From Opitutaceae bacterium (GTDB taxonomy: Bacteria > Verrucomicrobiota > Verrucomicrobiia > Opitutales > Opitutaceae), in assembly GCA_028688225.1 (NCBI GenBank), contig JAQTYQ010000013.1, positions 1-64,000 on the forward strand: DNA of 64,000 nucleotides, in the 5' to 3' direction. This document shows positions 1-10,012 of the stretch, piece by piece (position 1 is the stretch's first letter; each line of letters starts with the position of its first letter). The position numbers were made by a program, and so were the translations under genes. Below the pieces are notes generated by a model. It worked only from the letters and a program-made list of their open reading frames with translations. It searched no databases and was not told the DNA's origin.

Positions 1-418
1 GGCCACCGTGATGGCCCCGACCTGCAGCACCCGGCCGCGGGCGGCCAGTTCCAACCCCGGAGCGAAGCGGCGGCGCAGCAGCTCCCGGTTCTGCCGCCGG
101 CACGAGCCGATCGGGTCGTGATCGGGGTGCGGATCGCCGCCGCGCAGCCGCCCCGCCACGTTCTCATCGGCCGTTGGTTCGAGGCGCCGACGGCCAAACA
201 CCCCGGTCGCAGAGCGGTCGCTGAGCCGCCCGAGCATCATCGCCGGCGCTCTGCTGGCCAGCAGAGTGTTCGCTCCCGCGGCCCGGCTCGTTGACCCGGG
301 CCCTCCGCACGTCCAGCTCTCCGATGGCCTCGATCACGAAGTGCCCGAGATGATCCGCGGGCACCCCGTCGCGCAGATCGGGTGGCAACCGCAGCGGAGT
401 CTCGCGGTCCACGGTCAT
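1..418 (-). pseudogene. Degenerate IS1182-like transposase, N-terminal part (continues off window)
   Basis: Read from 418 downward, the first ~50 codons give an N-terminus typical of IS1182/DDE transposases (MTVDRETPLRLPPDLRDGVP, then a FVIEAIGELDVRRARVNE-like stretch). After about position 265 the homologous reading continues only in another frame, with MMLGRLSDRSATGVFGRRRL, PHPDHDPI and finally a GRVLQVGAITVA stretch reaching position 1. The gene is therefore frameshifted, has several diverged residues, and runs off the window. It cannot make an intact transposase from this start. The family call rests on remembered sequence patterns. Confidence 0.7.
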
Positions 419-737
419 TCTGGCCAGCAGAACGGGCGGGCCTGCCTCTCTGACGCATCCCCTGCGCCAAAGTTCAATCCTTCCCCGCTGCATCGGAAGA
501 AAACTCGCCGTGCTGCACCAAACGGCGTCCGCCGTTTGTTTAGGAGCCTGGAGGGCGAAGCCCGACAGGCTCCTAGGCGGCCAAGCATGCCTGCGAGCAG
601 GGCGGATATTCCGTTTGGGACGTTGCTTTGAATGCGGTCGCGCCCGGCGCCATTGATCGCAAAGCAGGATTGCCTGCCGGTAGCGGCAGTGCATAAGACC
701 GTCTGAGTTCAAAGATTTCTTCAATAACACCCACCAC
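419..737. other. Intergenic stretch, no convincing gene
   Basis: About 320 bases between the decayed transposase and the nitrilase-family gene. Open frames here have no recognisable domain and look like GC-rich shadows. The only clear structure is the hairpin at 541-575. The promoter of the gene at 738 should lie in the more AT-rich 690-735 part, but no clean -35/-10 pair stands out. Confidence 0.5.
541..575. repeat. 10-bp perfect inverted repeat (hairpin)
   Basis: taggagcctg (541-550) and caggctccta (566-575) are exact reverse complements around a 15-nt loop. No T-tract follows, so it is not a classic intrinsic terminator. It may be an IS-end remnant or an extragenic palindrome, since it lies next to the decayed transposase. 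Confidence 0.6.
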
Positions 738-1691
738 ATGAACCGACGTGATTTTATCAGAAATGGCACCCTTTGGGGGGGCTCGGCGCTCCTGCTCGGA
801 CAGACGCTCGCACCGGCCGGCGAGTCTGTCGCGGCCCCTCCGGGGAAGGCGCTCACTCCCACCTCGGCCGAGGCGTCGCGCCCGCAGGCTTCGGGGCGCG
901 AACTGACGGTGGCGGGGTTCCAGATGCTGGTGTCCAAGGATATGGGAGCCAACGAGCAGGCGATCCATCGGGCGATCGATCAGGCGGCCGCCGCGAGGGC
1001 TGATTTTCTACTGACGCCGGAAGGGAGCCTGAGCGGCTACTATCCTGATTTCGACCGAGTGACGGTGGTTGAGGCCGTCGAGCGGCTGGCGCGGTACGCG
1101 AAGGAAGCGAGGGTGGGACTGCTGCTCGGCACGTGCTACAAGACGGAAGAGGAAGGGATCGTGGGCTCCGAGCCTATCCTCAAGCGGCAGGAGTTTTGCT
1201 ACGACCAAGTCCGGGTCTATGCGCCGGCCGGTGACTACCTCGGCTCCTACGCGAAGATTCTGCTGACGAGCCCGATCGGGCATCCCAGCACCGGGGAAAT
1301 GAAGACCTATGTGGGCGGCACGCTGCGCACATTCACCTGGGGCGGAATCTGTTTTGGCGTGCTCATCTGCAATGACCTGTGGGCGACGCCGGGTGCGACG
1401 ACCATAACCAATCCGTATCTCGCCTGGCGCCTCAAGGAAATGGGCGCCCAGGTGATTTTTCATGCCGTCAATACGGCGGGGACGCCGCTCTTGTACCGCC
1501 CTTATCACGAATCCAACGAGGAACTGTGGGCGGGAGCCCTGAACATTCCGATCGTCTCGGTGAACGCGGGGAATGCCGACGGGGCCCCGATGAATTGTCG
1601 CTCCGGCGTCGTGCTCCCGAACGGCGAACGCAAATGCCTGACGCAAGGCGCGGGCGAAGAGTTCTATTCGTATAAGCTGTCGCTTGGTTGA
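738..1691 (+). CDS. Carbon-nitrogen hydrolase (nitrilase superfamily), exported
   Basis: A 317-residue nitrilase-fold amidohydrolase. The catalytic triad is visible as E95 (LLTPEGS), K173 (SYAKILL) and C211 (VLICNDLW). The N-terminus MNRRDFIRNG followed by a hydrophobic stretch (about residues 11-28) is Tat-signal-like, implying export to the periplasm; the second Arg and the Phe match the twin-arginine consensus. The substrate cannot be read from sequence; nitrilase-superfamily members cleave amides, nitriles or carbamoyl groups. The start is fixed by this signal. It is flanked by a decayed transposase and a convergent protease gene, so it looks monocistronic. Confidence 0.85.
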   Translation: MNRRDFIRNGTLWGGSALLLGQTLAPAGESVAAPPGKALTPTSAEASRPQASGRELTVAGFQMLVSKDMGANEQAIHRAIDQAAAARADFLLTPEGSLSGYYPDFDRVTVVEAVERLARYAKEARVGLLLGTCYKTEEEGIVGSEPILKRQEFCYDQVRVYAPAGDYLGSYAKILLTSPIGHPSTGEMKTYVGGTLRTFTWGGICFGVLICNDLWATPGATTITNPYLAWRLKEMGAQVIFHAVNTAGTPLLYRPYHESNEELWAGALNIPIVSVNAGNADGAPMNCRSGVVLPNGERKCLTQGAGEEFYSYKLSLG

Positions 1692-1759
1692 GCGACGCTG
1701 CGGAGCCGTCGCCCCGGATCAGGTTTCACCATCTCGGCCACCGCCGGTCTTGCGTGCGC

Positions 1760-2548
1760 TCAGTTGGGCCCGTGCAGGATGTTGACGGGGGCGGGACGGC
1801 CGTCGCCGTCCGGTTTACCGTAGAGCCGGCGGATGAGCAGCTCCCACTGGACGTTCTCCTCCTCCCGGCGCCGGACGGCGCGATATTCGATGTCGCCGGC
1901 CACGAAGATGAAGCTGAAGAGCAGGGCGCCGAGGTAGTTGTGCAGCTCGAGGATCATGAACGTCGCGCCGAAGACGGCCAGCACCTTGCCGAGCGAGGCC
2001 GCCCAGAAGGTGGCCTTGAGGTAGGGCCAGCGTAGCGCCAGCAGCGCCCGCAGGATGCGCCCGCCGTCCATCGGAAACACCGGCAGCAGGTTGAAGCCGC
2101 CCATGACGAGGTTGACCAGCAGCAGCTGCCAGCCCAGTCCCGCGAACGTGAGCGGCACGTCGCCATCCGCCCAGGACGCGGGCATGGTGACGAACGGCCA
2201 CAAGACCAGGGCGATGACGAAATTCACCGCCGGGCCGGCCAGCGTGATGAGCAGTTCGCGCCGCGGCTGGCGGGGGATGGAGTCGAACTCCGCCATGCCG
2301 CCGATGGGCAGCAGCAGGATGCGCGGCACGCCGATGCCGAACCGCCGGGCGGTCAGCGAGTGGCCGAGTTCATGCAGCACGACGCAGGTGAACAGCAGCA
2401 GGATGAAGGCTACGCTCCAGGCCACGCCCAGCCAGCCGGCATCCATCCAGCCCTCCCAGGCCACATAGGCCAGCAGCAGGAGAAAGCTGAAATGGACGGC
2501 CAGGCGAATGCCGAACACGCGGAACAAGTTAATTGACCATCCTAGCAT
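1760..2548 (-). CDS. Site-2-protease-type (M50) membrane zinc metalloprotease
   Basis: A 262-residue polytopic membrane protein. HELGHS (about residues 60-65) is the HExxH zinc motif in the first conserved membrane segment, and NLLPVFPMDGGRILRALLA supplies the second M50 motif (N-x-x-P-x-x-P-x-DGG) with the third zinc ligand. Hydrophobic segments occur near residues 15-55, 85-110 and 130-160. There is no PDZ or CBS domain, so it resembles the short SpoIVFB/Rip-like group that cleaves membrane-bound substrates. The substrate is unknown. It lies divergent from the NtrC-type regulator at 2624 with 75 bp between the starts. Confidence 0.85.
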   Translation of the reverse strand: MLGWSINLFRVFGIRLAVHFSFLLLLAYVAWEGWMDAGWLGVAWSVAFILLLFTCVVLHELGHSLTARRFGIGVPRILLLPIGGMAEFDSIPRQPRRELLITLAGPAVNFVIALVLWPFVTMPASWADGDVPLTFAGLGWQLLLVNLVMGGFNLLPVFPMDGGRILRALLALRWPYLKATFWAASLGKVLAVFGATFMILELHNYLGALLFSFIFVAGDIEYRAVRRREEENVQWELLIRRLYGKPDGDGRPAPVNILHGPN

Positions 2549-2623
2549 TTGACGTAAATAAGGCCCGTTTCGGGCGGAAAGCTAATCGATAATCTCCGCC
2601 CGCGTTTGTTCCGACCTTTCTCC

Positions 2624-4153
2624 ATGGCAGTCCGGCCGACCATCCTCGTCATCGACGACGACTCCGAGATCCGCTACTCGCTCTCCCGCGTGCTCTCCTC
2701 GCGCGACTATGCGGTGAGCACCGCGGCGAGCGGGGAGGAAGGCATCGCCGCGGTCCGGAAAAGCCCGCCGGACGTCGTGTTCCTCGACATCCGCATGGGC
2801 GGCATGGGCGGAATCGAGACGCTCCAGCATATCCGCTCCCTCAATCCGCGGCAGCTGGTCATCCTCATGACCGCCTTCGGCACGGCCCAGACCGCCATTG
2901 AGGCGATGAAATACGGCGCGCTGGACTACATCATGAAGCCGTTCGATCCGCAGAAGGTGCTGGCCCTGGCGGCGAACGCACTCAAGACCCACGCCGATCT
3001 GACCGCGGCGGGGGCGTACAAGCCGACCATCAACACCGAGGATTACAAGGAGGGCATCGTTGGCAGCTCGGCGGCCATGCAAGAGGTTTTCAAGACCATC
3101 GGTCAGGTCACCGCCAGCGACGTCACGGTGATGATCACGGGCGAGAGCGGCACCGGCAAGGAACTGGTGGCGCGCAGCATCTACCAGCACAGCCATCGCG
3201 CGGCGAAGCCCTTTGTCGCGGTCAATTGCGCGGCCATTCCCGAGAACCTCATCGAAAGCGAGCTGTTCGGCCACGAGAAGGGCTCCTTCACCGGCGCGAC
3301 CGGACAGCGCATCGGCAAGTTCGAGCTGTGCGACGGCGGCACCATCTTTCTCGACGAGATCGGCGACATGGCGCTGGCCACGCAGACCAAGATCCTCCGC
3401 GTGCTGCAGGAGGGCGAGATCCAGCGCGTCGGCGGCACCGAGACGCTCAAGGTCGACGTGCGCGTGCTGGCGGCCACGAACAAGGATCTCGAGGAGATCG
3501 TGAAGACGCGGGCCTTCCGCGAGGATTTGTACTACCGGCTCAACGTGGTGCGCATCCGCATGCCGCCGTTGCGCGAGCGCCTCGATGACATTCCCCAGAT
3601 CGTCGACTACGTGCTGCAGACACTGCAGAAACAGAAGAAGGCGCGCGTAAGGAAGGTGTCCGCCGAGGTCCTGGCCGTCCTGCTTCGGCACCGGTGGCCG
3701 GGCAACGTCCGCGAGCTCGAAAACGTCATCTACCGCAGCGCCGTCATCGCGCAGGGCGACACGATTTTGTTCAAGGATCTGCCGGCGGAGATTCGCGACG
3801 CGGCCTGGACGGGTGGGGCGACGACACCGTCCATTCCGGTTGCCATCCCGTCTGCGGCGCCGGCCGGGCCGGCGCCTGCGATCCCGCCCGCGGCCGTCGA
3901 ACCGGCGGCCGCCTCGGCGACGAGCCCGGCCGCGCCCGAATCCACGCCGCTCAACCTGCAGGATGCCCTGGATTTCGTTTACGCGCGGCTGAAGGCCGAG
4001 AGTGATGAACCGGTCCTGGAGCGTTTGGAGCGCGAAATGATCGGCCGCGTGCTCAAGGACGAAAACGGCAATCTGGTGCGCGCCTCCGAGCGTCTGGGAA
4101 TGACCCGCACGACGTTGCGGAAGCGCATCGATGCGCTCGGCCTGAAGATCTAG
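2624..4153 (+). CDS. Sigma54-dependent NtrC-family response regulator
   Basis: 509 residues with three domains. The receiver domain (about 5-120) has DDD at 11-13, phosphoacceptor D55, T83 and K105. The AAA+ sigma54-interaction domain (about 145-380) has Walker A GESGTGKE (173-180) and GSFTGA (220-225) in place of the more common GAFTGA; that variant is known in active family members. An Ala/Pro-rich linker (about 395-440) leads to a Fis-type helix-turn-helix at the C-terminus (about 465-505). It should activate sigma54 promoters when phosphorylated. No histidine kinase lies beside it. Start chosen at ATG 2624 because the receiver domain begins there. Confidence 0.93.
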   Translation: MAVRPTILVIDDDSEIRYSLSRVLSSRDYAVSTAASGEEGIAAVRKSPPDVVFLDIRMGGMGGIETLQHIRSLNPRQLVILMTAFGTAQTAIEAMKYGALDYIMKPFDPQKVLALAANALKTHADLTAAGAYKPTINTEDYKEGIVGSSAAMQEVFKTIGQVTASDVTVMITGESGTGKELVARSIYQHSHRAAKPFVAVNCAAIPENLIESELFGHEKGSFTGATGQRIGKFELCDGGTIFLDEIGDMALATQTKILRVLQEGEIQRVGGTETLKVDVRVLAATNKDLEEIVKTRAFREDLYYRLNVVRIRMPPLRERLDDIPQIVDYVLQTLQKQKKARVRKVSAEVLAVLLRHRWPGNVRELENVIYRSAVIAQGDTILFKDLPAEIRDAAWTGGATTPSIPVAIPSAAPAGPAPAIPPAAVEPAAASATSPAAPESTPLNLQDALDFVYARLKAESDEPVLERLEREMIGRVLKDENGNLVRASERLGMTRTTLRKRIDALGLKI

Positions 4154-4174
4154 GCCGCGGGACGGTCTGCAAAC

Positions 4175-4251
4175 TGGAGCGGCGACGCCTCCGTCGCCGG
4201 TCTGCTGGTCAGCAGAACGAGTGACCACGCGACGAGGGCGTCGCGGCTCCA
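4175..4251. repeat. Long imperfect inverted repeat (REP-like)
   Basis: tggagcggcgacgcc (4175-4189) pairs with ggcgtcgcggctcca (4237-4251), with one mismatch in 15. The interior holds smaller symmetric elements (ctgctggtcagcag). It lies between the convergent ends of the regulator and galE genes and may act as a bidirectional terminator or be a repetitive extragenic palindrome. Confidence 0.6.
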
Positions 4252-4277
4252 GCAAATATCCGGCCTGAATTGAAGCC

Positions 4278-5282
4278 TCACGGCTTCGGCTTCCGGTCCC
4301 CGTACCCGTGCGGATGGGTGGAGTGCCACTGCCACGCCGTGGCGATGATGGACTCGATGTCGGGAAACTTGATTTTCCAGCCAAGCTCCCGCTGCGCCAG
4401 GGTGGAGTCGGCATAAAGCGCGGGCGGATCGCCGGCCCGGCGCAGTGCGGCGACGAGCGGCACCTTTCTCCCCGCGATCCTCTCGACCGCGCGGATCACC
4501 TCGCGGTTGGAGGAGGGCCGGCCGGTGCCCAGGTTGTAGAAGAGCCCGGTGCCCGGGGTCGCGAGCCGGCCGAAGACAGCGATGTGCGCGCGGCTCAGGT
4601 CGTCGACATGCACATAGTCGCGCAGGCAGGTGCCGTCGGGGGTGGGATAGTCGGCGCCAAAAAGCCGCAGGGGAGGGCGCCGGCCCAGCGCGGCGTCGAT
4701 GGCGAGCGGAATCAGGTGCGTCTCGGGATCGTGATCCTCGCCGATCGCGCCGTCTTCGGCGGCCCCGGCGGCGTTGAAATAGCGGAGGGCCGCGAAGCTC
4801 AGGCCGTGGGCCGCCGCCAGCGCCTTCAGGATGTTCTCCACGTCGAGCTTGGTCTGGCCGTAGGGATTGATGGGGTGCTGCGGCATCGTCTCGACGAGCG
4901 GCAGCGCGGCCGGCATGCCGTAGGTCGCGCAGGTCGAGGAGAAGACGAATTTCCTCACCCCGGCGTCGAGCATGGCCTTGAGGAGGTGCAGGGTGGCGCC
5001 GACGTTGTTCAGGTAGTACTTGAGCGGATCGGTGACCGATTCGCCCACGTAGCAGTAGGCGGCAAAATGCATCACGAGCTCGATCCGCTCCCGGGTGAGC
5101 ACGGCGCGTACCGCCGCCTCGTCGCCCAGGTCGGCTTCGTGGAAGGGCACGTCGGGCGCGACGGCGCCGCGGTGCCCGTAGACCAGGTTGTCGAGGACCA
5201 CCGGCCGGTGGCCCGCGGCAGAGAGCTGCCGCACGCAATGGCTGCCGATGTAACCGGCTCCACCAACGACGAGTGCATTCAT
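4278..5282 (-). CDS. galE: UDP-glucose 4-epimerase
   Basis: 334 residues of the extended short-chain dehydrogenase family, interconverting UDP-glucose and UDP-galactose in the cytoplasm. The N-terminal NAD motif GGAGYIGSH begins at residue 7. SSTCATYG holds the catalytic Ser/Thr, YGQTK is the YxxxK motif, and ALRYFNAAGA and LRDYVHVDDL are typical GalE blocks. Start chosen at ATG 5282, where the Rossmann fold begins. It is convergent with the regulator and divergent from the ketosynthase at 5379. Other NDP-sugar epimerases are possible, but the blocks fit GalE. Confidence 0.9.
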   Translation of the reverse strand: MNALVVGGAGYIGSHCVRQLSAAGHRPVVLDNLVYGHRGAVAPDVPFHEADLGDEAAVRAVLTRERIELVMHFAAYCYVGESVTDPLKYYLNNVGATLHLLKAMLDAGVRKFVFSSTCATYGMPAALPLVETMPQHPINPYGQTKLDVENILKALAAAHGLSFAALRYFNAAGAAEDGAIGEDHDPETHLIPLAIDAALGRRPPLRLFGADYPTPDGTCLRDYVHVDDLSRAHIAVFGRLATPGTGLFYNLGTGRPSSNREVIRAVERIAGRKVPLVAALRRAGDPPALYADSTLAQRELGWKIKFPDIESIIATAWQWHSTHPHGYGDRKPKP

Positions 5283-5378
5283 CCGTGGAGACTTGTATTG
5301 ATTTTCCCGGAGCAATGGCTAGGCAAAACTCTCTTCCACGCGCCGTCTGGGCGCCGCGGAGCATCACTGAAGCATCCC

Positions 5379-6614
5379 ATGAAGCAGTCGCGCATCGTCA
5401 TCACCGGTCTCGGCCTCACCGCGCCGAACGGCAACCAATTGTCGGAATTCCGGCAGAACCTGCTCACCGGCGTCTCCGGCGTGGAACTGATCGAAGTGCG
5501 CTACATGGGTTCGCAGCCGGCGGGGGTCTGCCACTTCGATCCGCTCAAGCACCAGAAGAAAAAGGACATCCGCATCGGCACGCGGGCCGGCAGCATCAGC
5601 ATCTACTGCGCCCGCGAGGCGGTGGCGGACAGCGGGGTGAACTGGGAGGCCTTCGACAAGTCGCGCGCCGGCATCTACCTCGGCATCACCGAGCACGGCA
5701 ATGTCGAGACCGAGAACGAGATCTACAACATCTCGCTCTTCAAGCACGACACCCGCTTCTGGTCGCACCACCACAATCCGCGCACGGTCGCGAACAATCC
5801 CGCCGGCGAGGTATCCCTCAATCTCGGCATCACCGGCCCCGCCTACACCCTCGGGGCGGCCTGCGCGGCCGGCAACCTCGGCCTGATCCACGCCGCGCAG
5901 ATGCTCCGCCTCGGCGAAATCGACCTGGCCTTCGCCGGCGGCGTGAGCGAGAGCATCCAGACCTTCGGCATTTTCGCCGCGTTCAAGAGCCAGGGGGCGC
6001 TGGCGTCGCATCCCGATCCGACCAAGGCCAGCCGCCCGTTCGACAAGAAACGCAACGGCATCGTGGTGAGCGAGGGCGGCTGCATCTACACGATGGAGCG
6101 GCTGGAGGACGCCCTCGCGCGCGGGGCGAAAATCTACGGCGAGGTGGCCGGCTACTGCGTCAACTCCGACGCCACCGACTACGTGCTGCCCAACGCCGTG
6201 CGCCAGGCCGAGTGCATCCGCAAGGCCATCGCACACGCCGGACTCGTCCCGGCCGACATCGACATCGTCAATACGCACGCCACGGCCACCCCCCAGGGCG
6301 ACATCCAGGAATGCCAGGCCATCGCCGAGGTGTTCGCCGGCTGTCCGGACGTGAACATCAACAACACGAAAAGCTTCATCGGGCACGCCATGGGCGCAGC
6401 CGGCGCGCTCGAGCTGGCCGGCAACCTGCCGTCCTTCAACGACCTGATGGTCCACCCGACCATCAACGTCGACGAGCTCGATCCGCAGTGCGATGTGCCC
6501 GGTCTCGTGCTCAACCAGCCGAAAAAGGCAAAACGGGTTGACGCAATTCTGAACAACTCCTTTGGTATGCTCGGCATCAACTCCACGCTCATCATCTCCC
6601 GCTACCGCGCCTGA
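5379..6614 (+). CDS. Beta-ketoacyl-ACP synthase II-like (FabF-type) condensing enzyme
   Basis: 411 residues of the KAS I/II thiolase fold. Catalytic triad C162 (GAACAAGN), H300 (VNTHATATP) and H336 (SFIGHAMGAAG). It would condense acyl groups with malonyl-ACP. It differs from housekeeping FabF by a Trp/His-rich insert near residues 125-135 (RFWSHHHNP). It is followed after 14 bp by a dedicated ACP, which suggests a separate lipid or polyene pathway. It heads the block of fatty-acid genes ending near 13451. Start at ATG 5379 is set by the KQSRIVITG N-terminus. Confidence 0.9.
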   Translation: MKQSRIVITGLGLTAPNGNQLSEFRQNLLTGVSGVELIEVRYMGSQPAGVCHFDPLKHQKKKDIRIGTRAGSISIYCAREAVADSGVNWEAFDKSRAGIYLGITEHGNVETENEIYNISLFKHDTRFWSHHHNPRTVANNPAGEVSLNLGITGPAYTLGAACAAGNLGLIHAAQMLRLGEIDLAFAGGVSESIQTFGIFAAFKSQGALASHPDPTKASRPFDKKRNGIVVSEGGCIYTMERLEDALARGAKIYGEVAGYCVNSDATDYVLPNAVRQAECIRKAIAHAGLVPADIDIVNTHATATPQGDIQECQAIAEVFAGCPDVNINNTKSFIGHAMGAAGALELAGNLPSFNDLMVHPTINVDELDPQCDVPGLVLNQPKKAKRVDAILNNSFGMLGINSTLIISRYRA

Positions 6615-6628
6615 CGCCGCCTCCTCAC

Positions 6629-6892
6629 ATGACGAAAGACGAATGCAAGAAGCTGGTCACTGACATCATCGCCGACATCGCGCCCGACGAGGATCTCAGT
6701 CACCTGCAGCCCGGCGTGCGCCTGCGCGACCAGTTGCAACTCGATTCGATGGACTTCCTCGACATTGTCATGGAGTTACGGAAGCGCCACGGGATCGAGG
6801 TGCCCGAAGCCGATTACATCCAGCTGGCCTCGCTCGATAGTTGCGCGGAGTATCTGACCCCAAAATTCAACGCCCTTGCCGCCAAGCCCTGA
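6629..6892 (+). CDS. Acyl carrier protein
   Basis: 87 residues, acidic, with the phosphopantetheine site LDSMDFLD (attachment serine S40). It carries acyl intermediates for the neighbouring ketosynthase, dehydratase and reductase. The DSMDFL form differs slightly from the DSLD of housekeeping AcpP, consistent with a pathway-specific ACP. It starts 14 bp after the ketosynthase stop and is followed by an intrinsic terminator. Confidence 0.92.
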   Translation: MTKDECKKLVTDIIADIAPDEDLSHLQPGVRLRDQLQLDSMDFLDIVMELRKRHGIEVPEADYIQLASLDSCAEYLTPKFNALAAKP

Positions 6893-6917
6893 CCCGCGCA
6901 GCCGATGAAGCTTTGAC

Positions 6918-6943
6918 GGCCGGGAGCAGTCCCGGCCTTTTTT
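6918..6943 (+). terminator. Intrinsic terminator downstream of the ACP gene
   Basis: ggccggga (6918-6925) and tcccggcc (6930-6937) form a perfect 8-bp stem with a gcag loop, followed by six T. It lies 25 bp after the ACP stop and 33 bp before the next gene, so it should end or attenuate transcription between the ketosynthase/ACP pair and the oxidoreductases. Confidence 0.8.
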
Positions 6944-6975
6944 ATGCAGGAACACCGGAAACCAGTCCCTCTCCC

Positions 6976-8424
6976 GTGAACCGCGCTTCACACTACGACG
7001 TCGCCATCATTGGCGCGGGCATGTCGGGCCTGGCCGCGGGCATCCGTCTGGCGCATTTCGGCCGGCGCGTCTGCATTTTCGAGCGACACTACGCCCCCGG
7101 CGGACTCAACAGCTTTTACAGCATCGACGGGCGGAAATACGATGTCGGCCTGCATGCGGTGACCAACTACGTGCCGCGCGGGGTCAAGGGAACGCCGCTG
7201 GGCCGGCTCCTGCGCCAGCTGCGGATCGAGCGGGATGAGTTTGACCTTTGCCCACAAAAACAGTCCCGCGTCGTCTTCGGCCCTCGCGGCGGGATCGAAT
7301 TGCGCTTCACCAACGACCGCACGGTGCTGGAGACGGAGATCGCGTCCAAGTTCCCGGCCCAGATCGACGGCTTCCGCCGGCTGCTCGGGGCCCTCGGCAG
7401 CTATGACGACACTGCTACCGAAGCGCCCGCCATGTCGGCCCGTGCGGTGCTCCGCCGGTACATCTCCGACCAGCTGCTCGAGGATATGATCTTCTGTCCG
7501 TTGATGTATTATGGCAGTGCGCAGGAACAGGACATGGATTTTGTCCAGTTCGGGGTGATGTTCCGGTCCATTTTTCTGGAAGGTCTGGCCCGGCCGCACG
7601 AAGGCGTCCGCCGGATCATCCGGGTGCTGCTCGAAAAATACCGGGCGGCCGGCGGCGAACGGCGGATGAAATGCGGCGTGGCGCGCATCATCGAACGGGA
7701 AGGGCGCGCCGCGGCCCTGGTGCTCGACGACGGCGGGGAGATCACCGCCACCCACGTGCTTTCCTCCATCGGCGCGGAGGAGACGATGGCCCTGTGCGGG
7801 CCGCAGGCGGCGGCCCATCCCCCGGCCGCCGCCGGAGACGCCCCACGACGGCTTTCCTTCATCGAGAGCATCCGGGTGCTGAAATCACCGCCGGCGGATC
7901 TGGGGTGGGGCGACGACACCATCGTATTCTTCAACGATTCCGGGCGCTTCGAATACACCCGGCCCGCCGGACCGGTTGATCCCCGCAGCGGGGTAATCTG
8001 CTTCCCCAACAACTTTGATTTCCAGGATGGCGGGCCGCCCGAGGGCCTGCTGCGAATCACCTGTCTGGCCAATTACGACCGGTGGGCGGGCCTGCCGGAG
8101 GAGCGCTACCGGGCCGAGAAACAGCACTGGCTGGACGAGACGACGCGCAGCGCCCGGCGGTTTTTGCCGCCGGTGGCGGATGAGACCCTGGTGGCAGCCA
8201 CGCTGGCCACCGATCTTTTTACGCCGCGCACCATCCTGCGCTTCACCGGCCATCGCGAGGGCGCCGTCTACGGCGCGCCGCACAAGATCCGCGACGGACA
8301 CACGCACCTGTCGAACCTCTATCTCTGCGGCACCGACCAGGGTTTGCTCGGCATTGTCGGCAGCATGCTCAGCGGCATCTCCATGGCCAACGCGCACATG
8401 CTGCGGCCCGGGGCGGACGTCTGA
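6976..8424 (+). CDS. CrtI/phytoene-desaturase-like FAD oxidoreductase (first copy)
   Basis: 482 residues. The N-terminal dinucleotide motif GAGMSG lies at residues 13-18 after YDVAIIG, with E-R-H-Y and PGGL about 20 residues later, as in CrtI-type desaturases and carotenoid or retinol isomerase-like enzymes. The C-terminal [20 protein letters not shown] is the usual second FAD-contacting block. Start is GTG at 6976, the last start codon before the Rossmann fold. Because it sits among ACP, ketosynthase, dehydratase and enoyl reductase genes, it may desaturate or isomerise an acyl-ACP rather than a carotenoid; that is inference. No phytoene synthase is present nearby. Confidence 0.82.
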   Translation: MNRASHYDVAIIGAGMSGLAAGIRLAHFGRRVCIFERHYAPGGLNSFYSIDGRKYDVGLHAVTNYVPRGVKGTPLGRLLRQLRIERDEFDLCPQKQSRVVFGPRGGIELRFTNDRTVLETEIASKFPAQIDGFRRLLGALGSYDDTATEAPAMSARAVLRRYISDQLLEDMIFCPLMYYGSAQEQDMDFVQFGVMFRSIFLEGLARPHEGVRRIIRVLLEKYRAAGGERRMKCGVARIIEREGRAAALVLDDGGEITATHVLSSIGAEETMALCGPQAAAHPPAAAGDAPRRLSFIESIRVLKSPPADLGWGDDTIVFFNDSGRFEYTRPAGPVDPRSGVICFPNNFDFQDGGPPEGLLRITCLANYDRWAGLPEERYRAEKQHWLDETTRSARRFLPPVADETLVAATLATDLFTPRTILRFTGHREGAVYGAPHKIRDGHTHLSNLYLCGTDQGLLGIVGSMLSGISMANAHMLRPGADV

Positions 8425-8506
8425 CGGCACCACCGCACTCTCTCACGCGGCTTTGACAAATTCCCGGTTGCCCCCTCTACCGCGACCGTCCTTAGTGAAG
8501 TGCTTC

Positions 8507-9973
8507 ATGGCGCACGATTGGCTCAATGGAATCGATGACCGGTATGATGTCGTGGTGATTGGCAGCGGCCTCGCCGGACTCACCGGCGCCAACTGCCTGG
8601 CCAAGTGCGGCCGCAAGGTCCTGCTGCTCGAACATCACTACCAGCTGGGCGGCCTGGCCACGTGGTTCACCCGCAAGGGCGGACATATCTTCGACATCTC
8701 GCTACACGGATTCCCCGTCGGCATGATCAAGTCGGCCCGCAAATACTGGACGCAGGAGATCGCCGATTCCATCGTCCAGCTCAAGGGCATCCGCTTCGTC
8801 AACCCGCAGTTCAACCTGACGACAACCTTCGACCGCACGGATTTCACGCGGCTGCTCATCGAGCATTTCCAGGTTTCGTCCGCGACCGTGGAGCAGTTCT
8901 TCACCGACCTACGGGCGATGAATTTCTACGACCACAATCCCGAGACCACCGGGGAGATGCTGGAGCGCTATTTCCCGGGTCGCGACGACGTGAAGCGTTT
9001 CCTCATGGAGCCCATCGCCTATGCCAACGGCTCCACGCTGGAGGATCCCGCCATCACCTACGGCATCGTGTTCTCGAATTTCATGAGCAAGGGGGTGTAC
9101 ACCTTCCGCGGCGGCACCGATTTGCTCATCCGGAAGATGTCCGAGGAGTTGCAGCGCAACGGCGTCGAGATCCGTAAGCACGTGGTGGTCGAAAAGGTGG
9201 TGGTCGAGGAATCGGCCGGCGCCAAACGGGTGGCCGGGGTCGTGGCCAACGGCCGGACCATCCGCTGCGAGGCCGTGCTGTCGAATTCCAACATCAAGGG
9301 CACCATCCTGAAGCTGGTGGGGGAGGAGCACTTCACCCCGGAGTTCGCGGCCCAGGCCAGGGCCGTGCGCATCAACACCAGCTCCTGCCAGGTCTATCTC
9401 GGCATCCGCAAGGGCGAATCGATCCCCCAGATCGGCGACCTGATTTTCGTTTCCGATTCGCCCCGGCTGTCGAGCGAGGAGCTGGTCGATTTCCATACCC
9501 GCAGCCGCACGTTCTCGGTCTATTATCCCGAGACCCGCCCCGGCTCGGAGCGCTACACCGTGGTCTGCTCGCTCAACGGCCGCTATGACGACTGGAACCG
9601 GCTGTCCGCCGAGGAGTATCAGCGGGAGAAGGCGCGCCTCATCGAGGAATCGATTGTCTGCCTCGAACGCTTCATCCCCGGCATGCGGGCCAAGATCGAT
9701 TGGACCGAGGCCGCCACGCCGCGGACGATCGAGCACTACACGCGCCACTGGATGGGCACGTCGTTCGGCACGAAGTTCGAGGGGTTGAAGGTCTCGATGG
9801 AACTGCCCAACCAATTGCCCGGTCTGCATCATGCCGGCTCGGTTGGCATCATCATGTCGGGCTGGCTGGGAACCATCAATTATGGCGTGATTGCCGCCAA
9901 CAACATCGATAAGTATCTCCTTGCCCGCCGGCGCGCCGCCGCCGCGCCGGAACCCATTCTGGCCCGATCCTGA
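8507..9973 (+). CDS. CrtI/phytoene-desaturase-like FAD oxidoreductase (second copy)
   Basis: 488 residues. FAD motif GSGLAGL near residues 20-26 follows YDVVVIG, then [16 protein letters not shown]. The C-terminal block is [22 protein letters not shown]. It belongs to the same superfamily as the preceding gene but is clearly diverged, so the two probably do successive or distinct redox steps. Start ATG 8507 was chosen because [19 protein letters not shown] gives a short leader before the Rossmann fold. There are 82 bp between the two genes with no obvious terminator. Confidence 0.82.
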   Translation: MAHDWLNGIDDRYDVVVIGSGLAGLTGANCLAKCGRKVLLLEHHYQLGGLATWFTRKGGHIFDISLHGFPVGMIKSARKYWTQEIADSIVQLKGIRFVNPQFNLTTTFDRTDFTRLLIEHFQVSSATVEQFFTDLRAMNFYDHNPETTGEMLERYFPGRDDVKRFLMEPIAYANGSTLEDPAITYGIVFSNFMSKGVYTFRGGTDLLIRKMSEELQRNGVEIRKHVVVEKVVVEESAGAKRVAGVVANGRTIRCEAVLSNSNIKGTILKLVGEEHFTPEFAAQARAVRINTSSCQVYLGIRKGESIPQIGDLIFVSDSPRLSSEELVDFHTRSRTFSVYYPETRPGSERYTVVCSLNGRYDDWNRLSAEEYQREKARLIEESIVCLERFIPGMRAKIDWTEAATPRTIEHYTRHWMGTSFGTKFEGLKVSMELPNQLPGLHHAGSVGIIMSGWLGTINYGVIAANNIDKYLLARRRAAAAPEPILARS

Positions 9974-10012
9974 CCCACCCGCCGCTCTTTTCTCCTTCGC
10001 CCGTTTTTCACC

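Noticed and set aside
2582-4414. A 610-codon minus-strand frame opposite the NtrC-type regulator
   Set aside because: Low-complexity Arg/Gly-rich text without any domain, antisense to a regulator with complete motifs.
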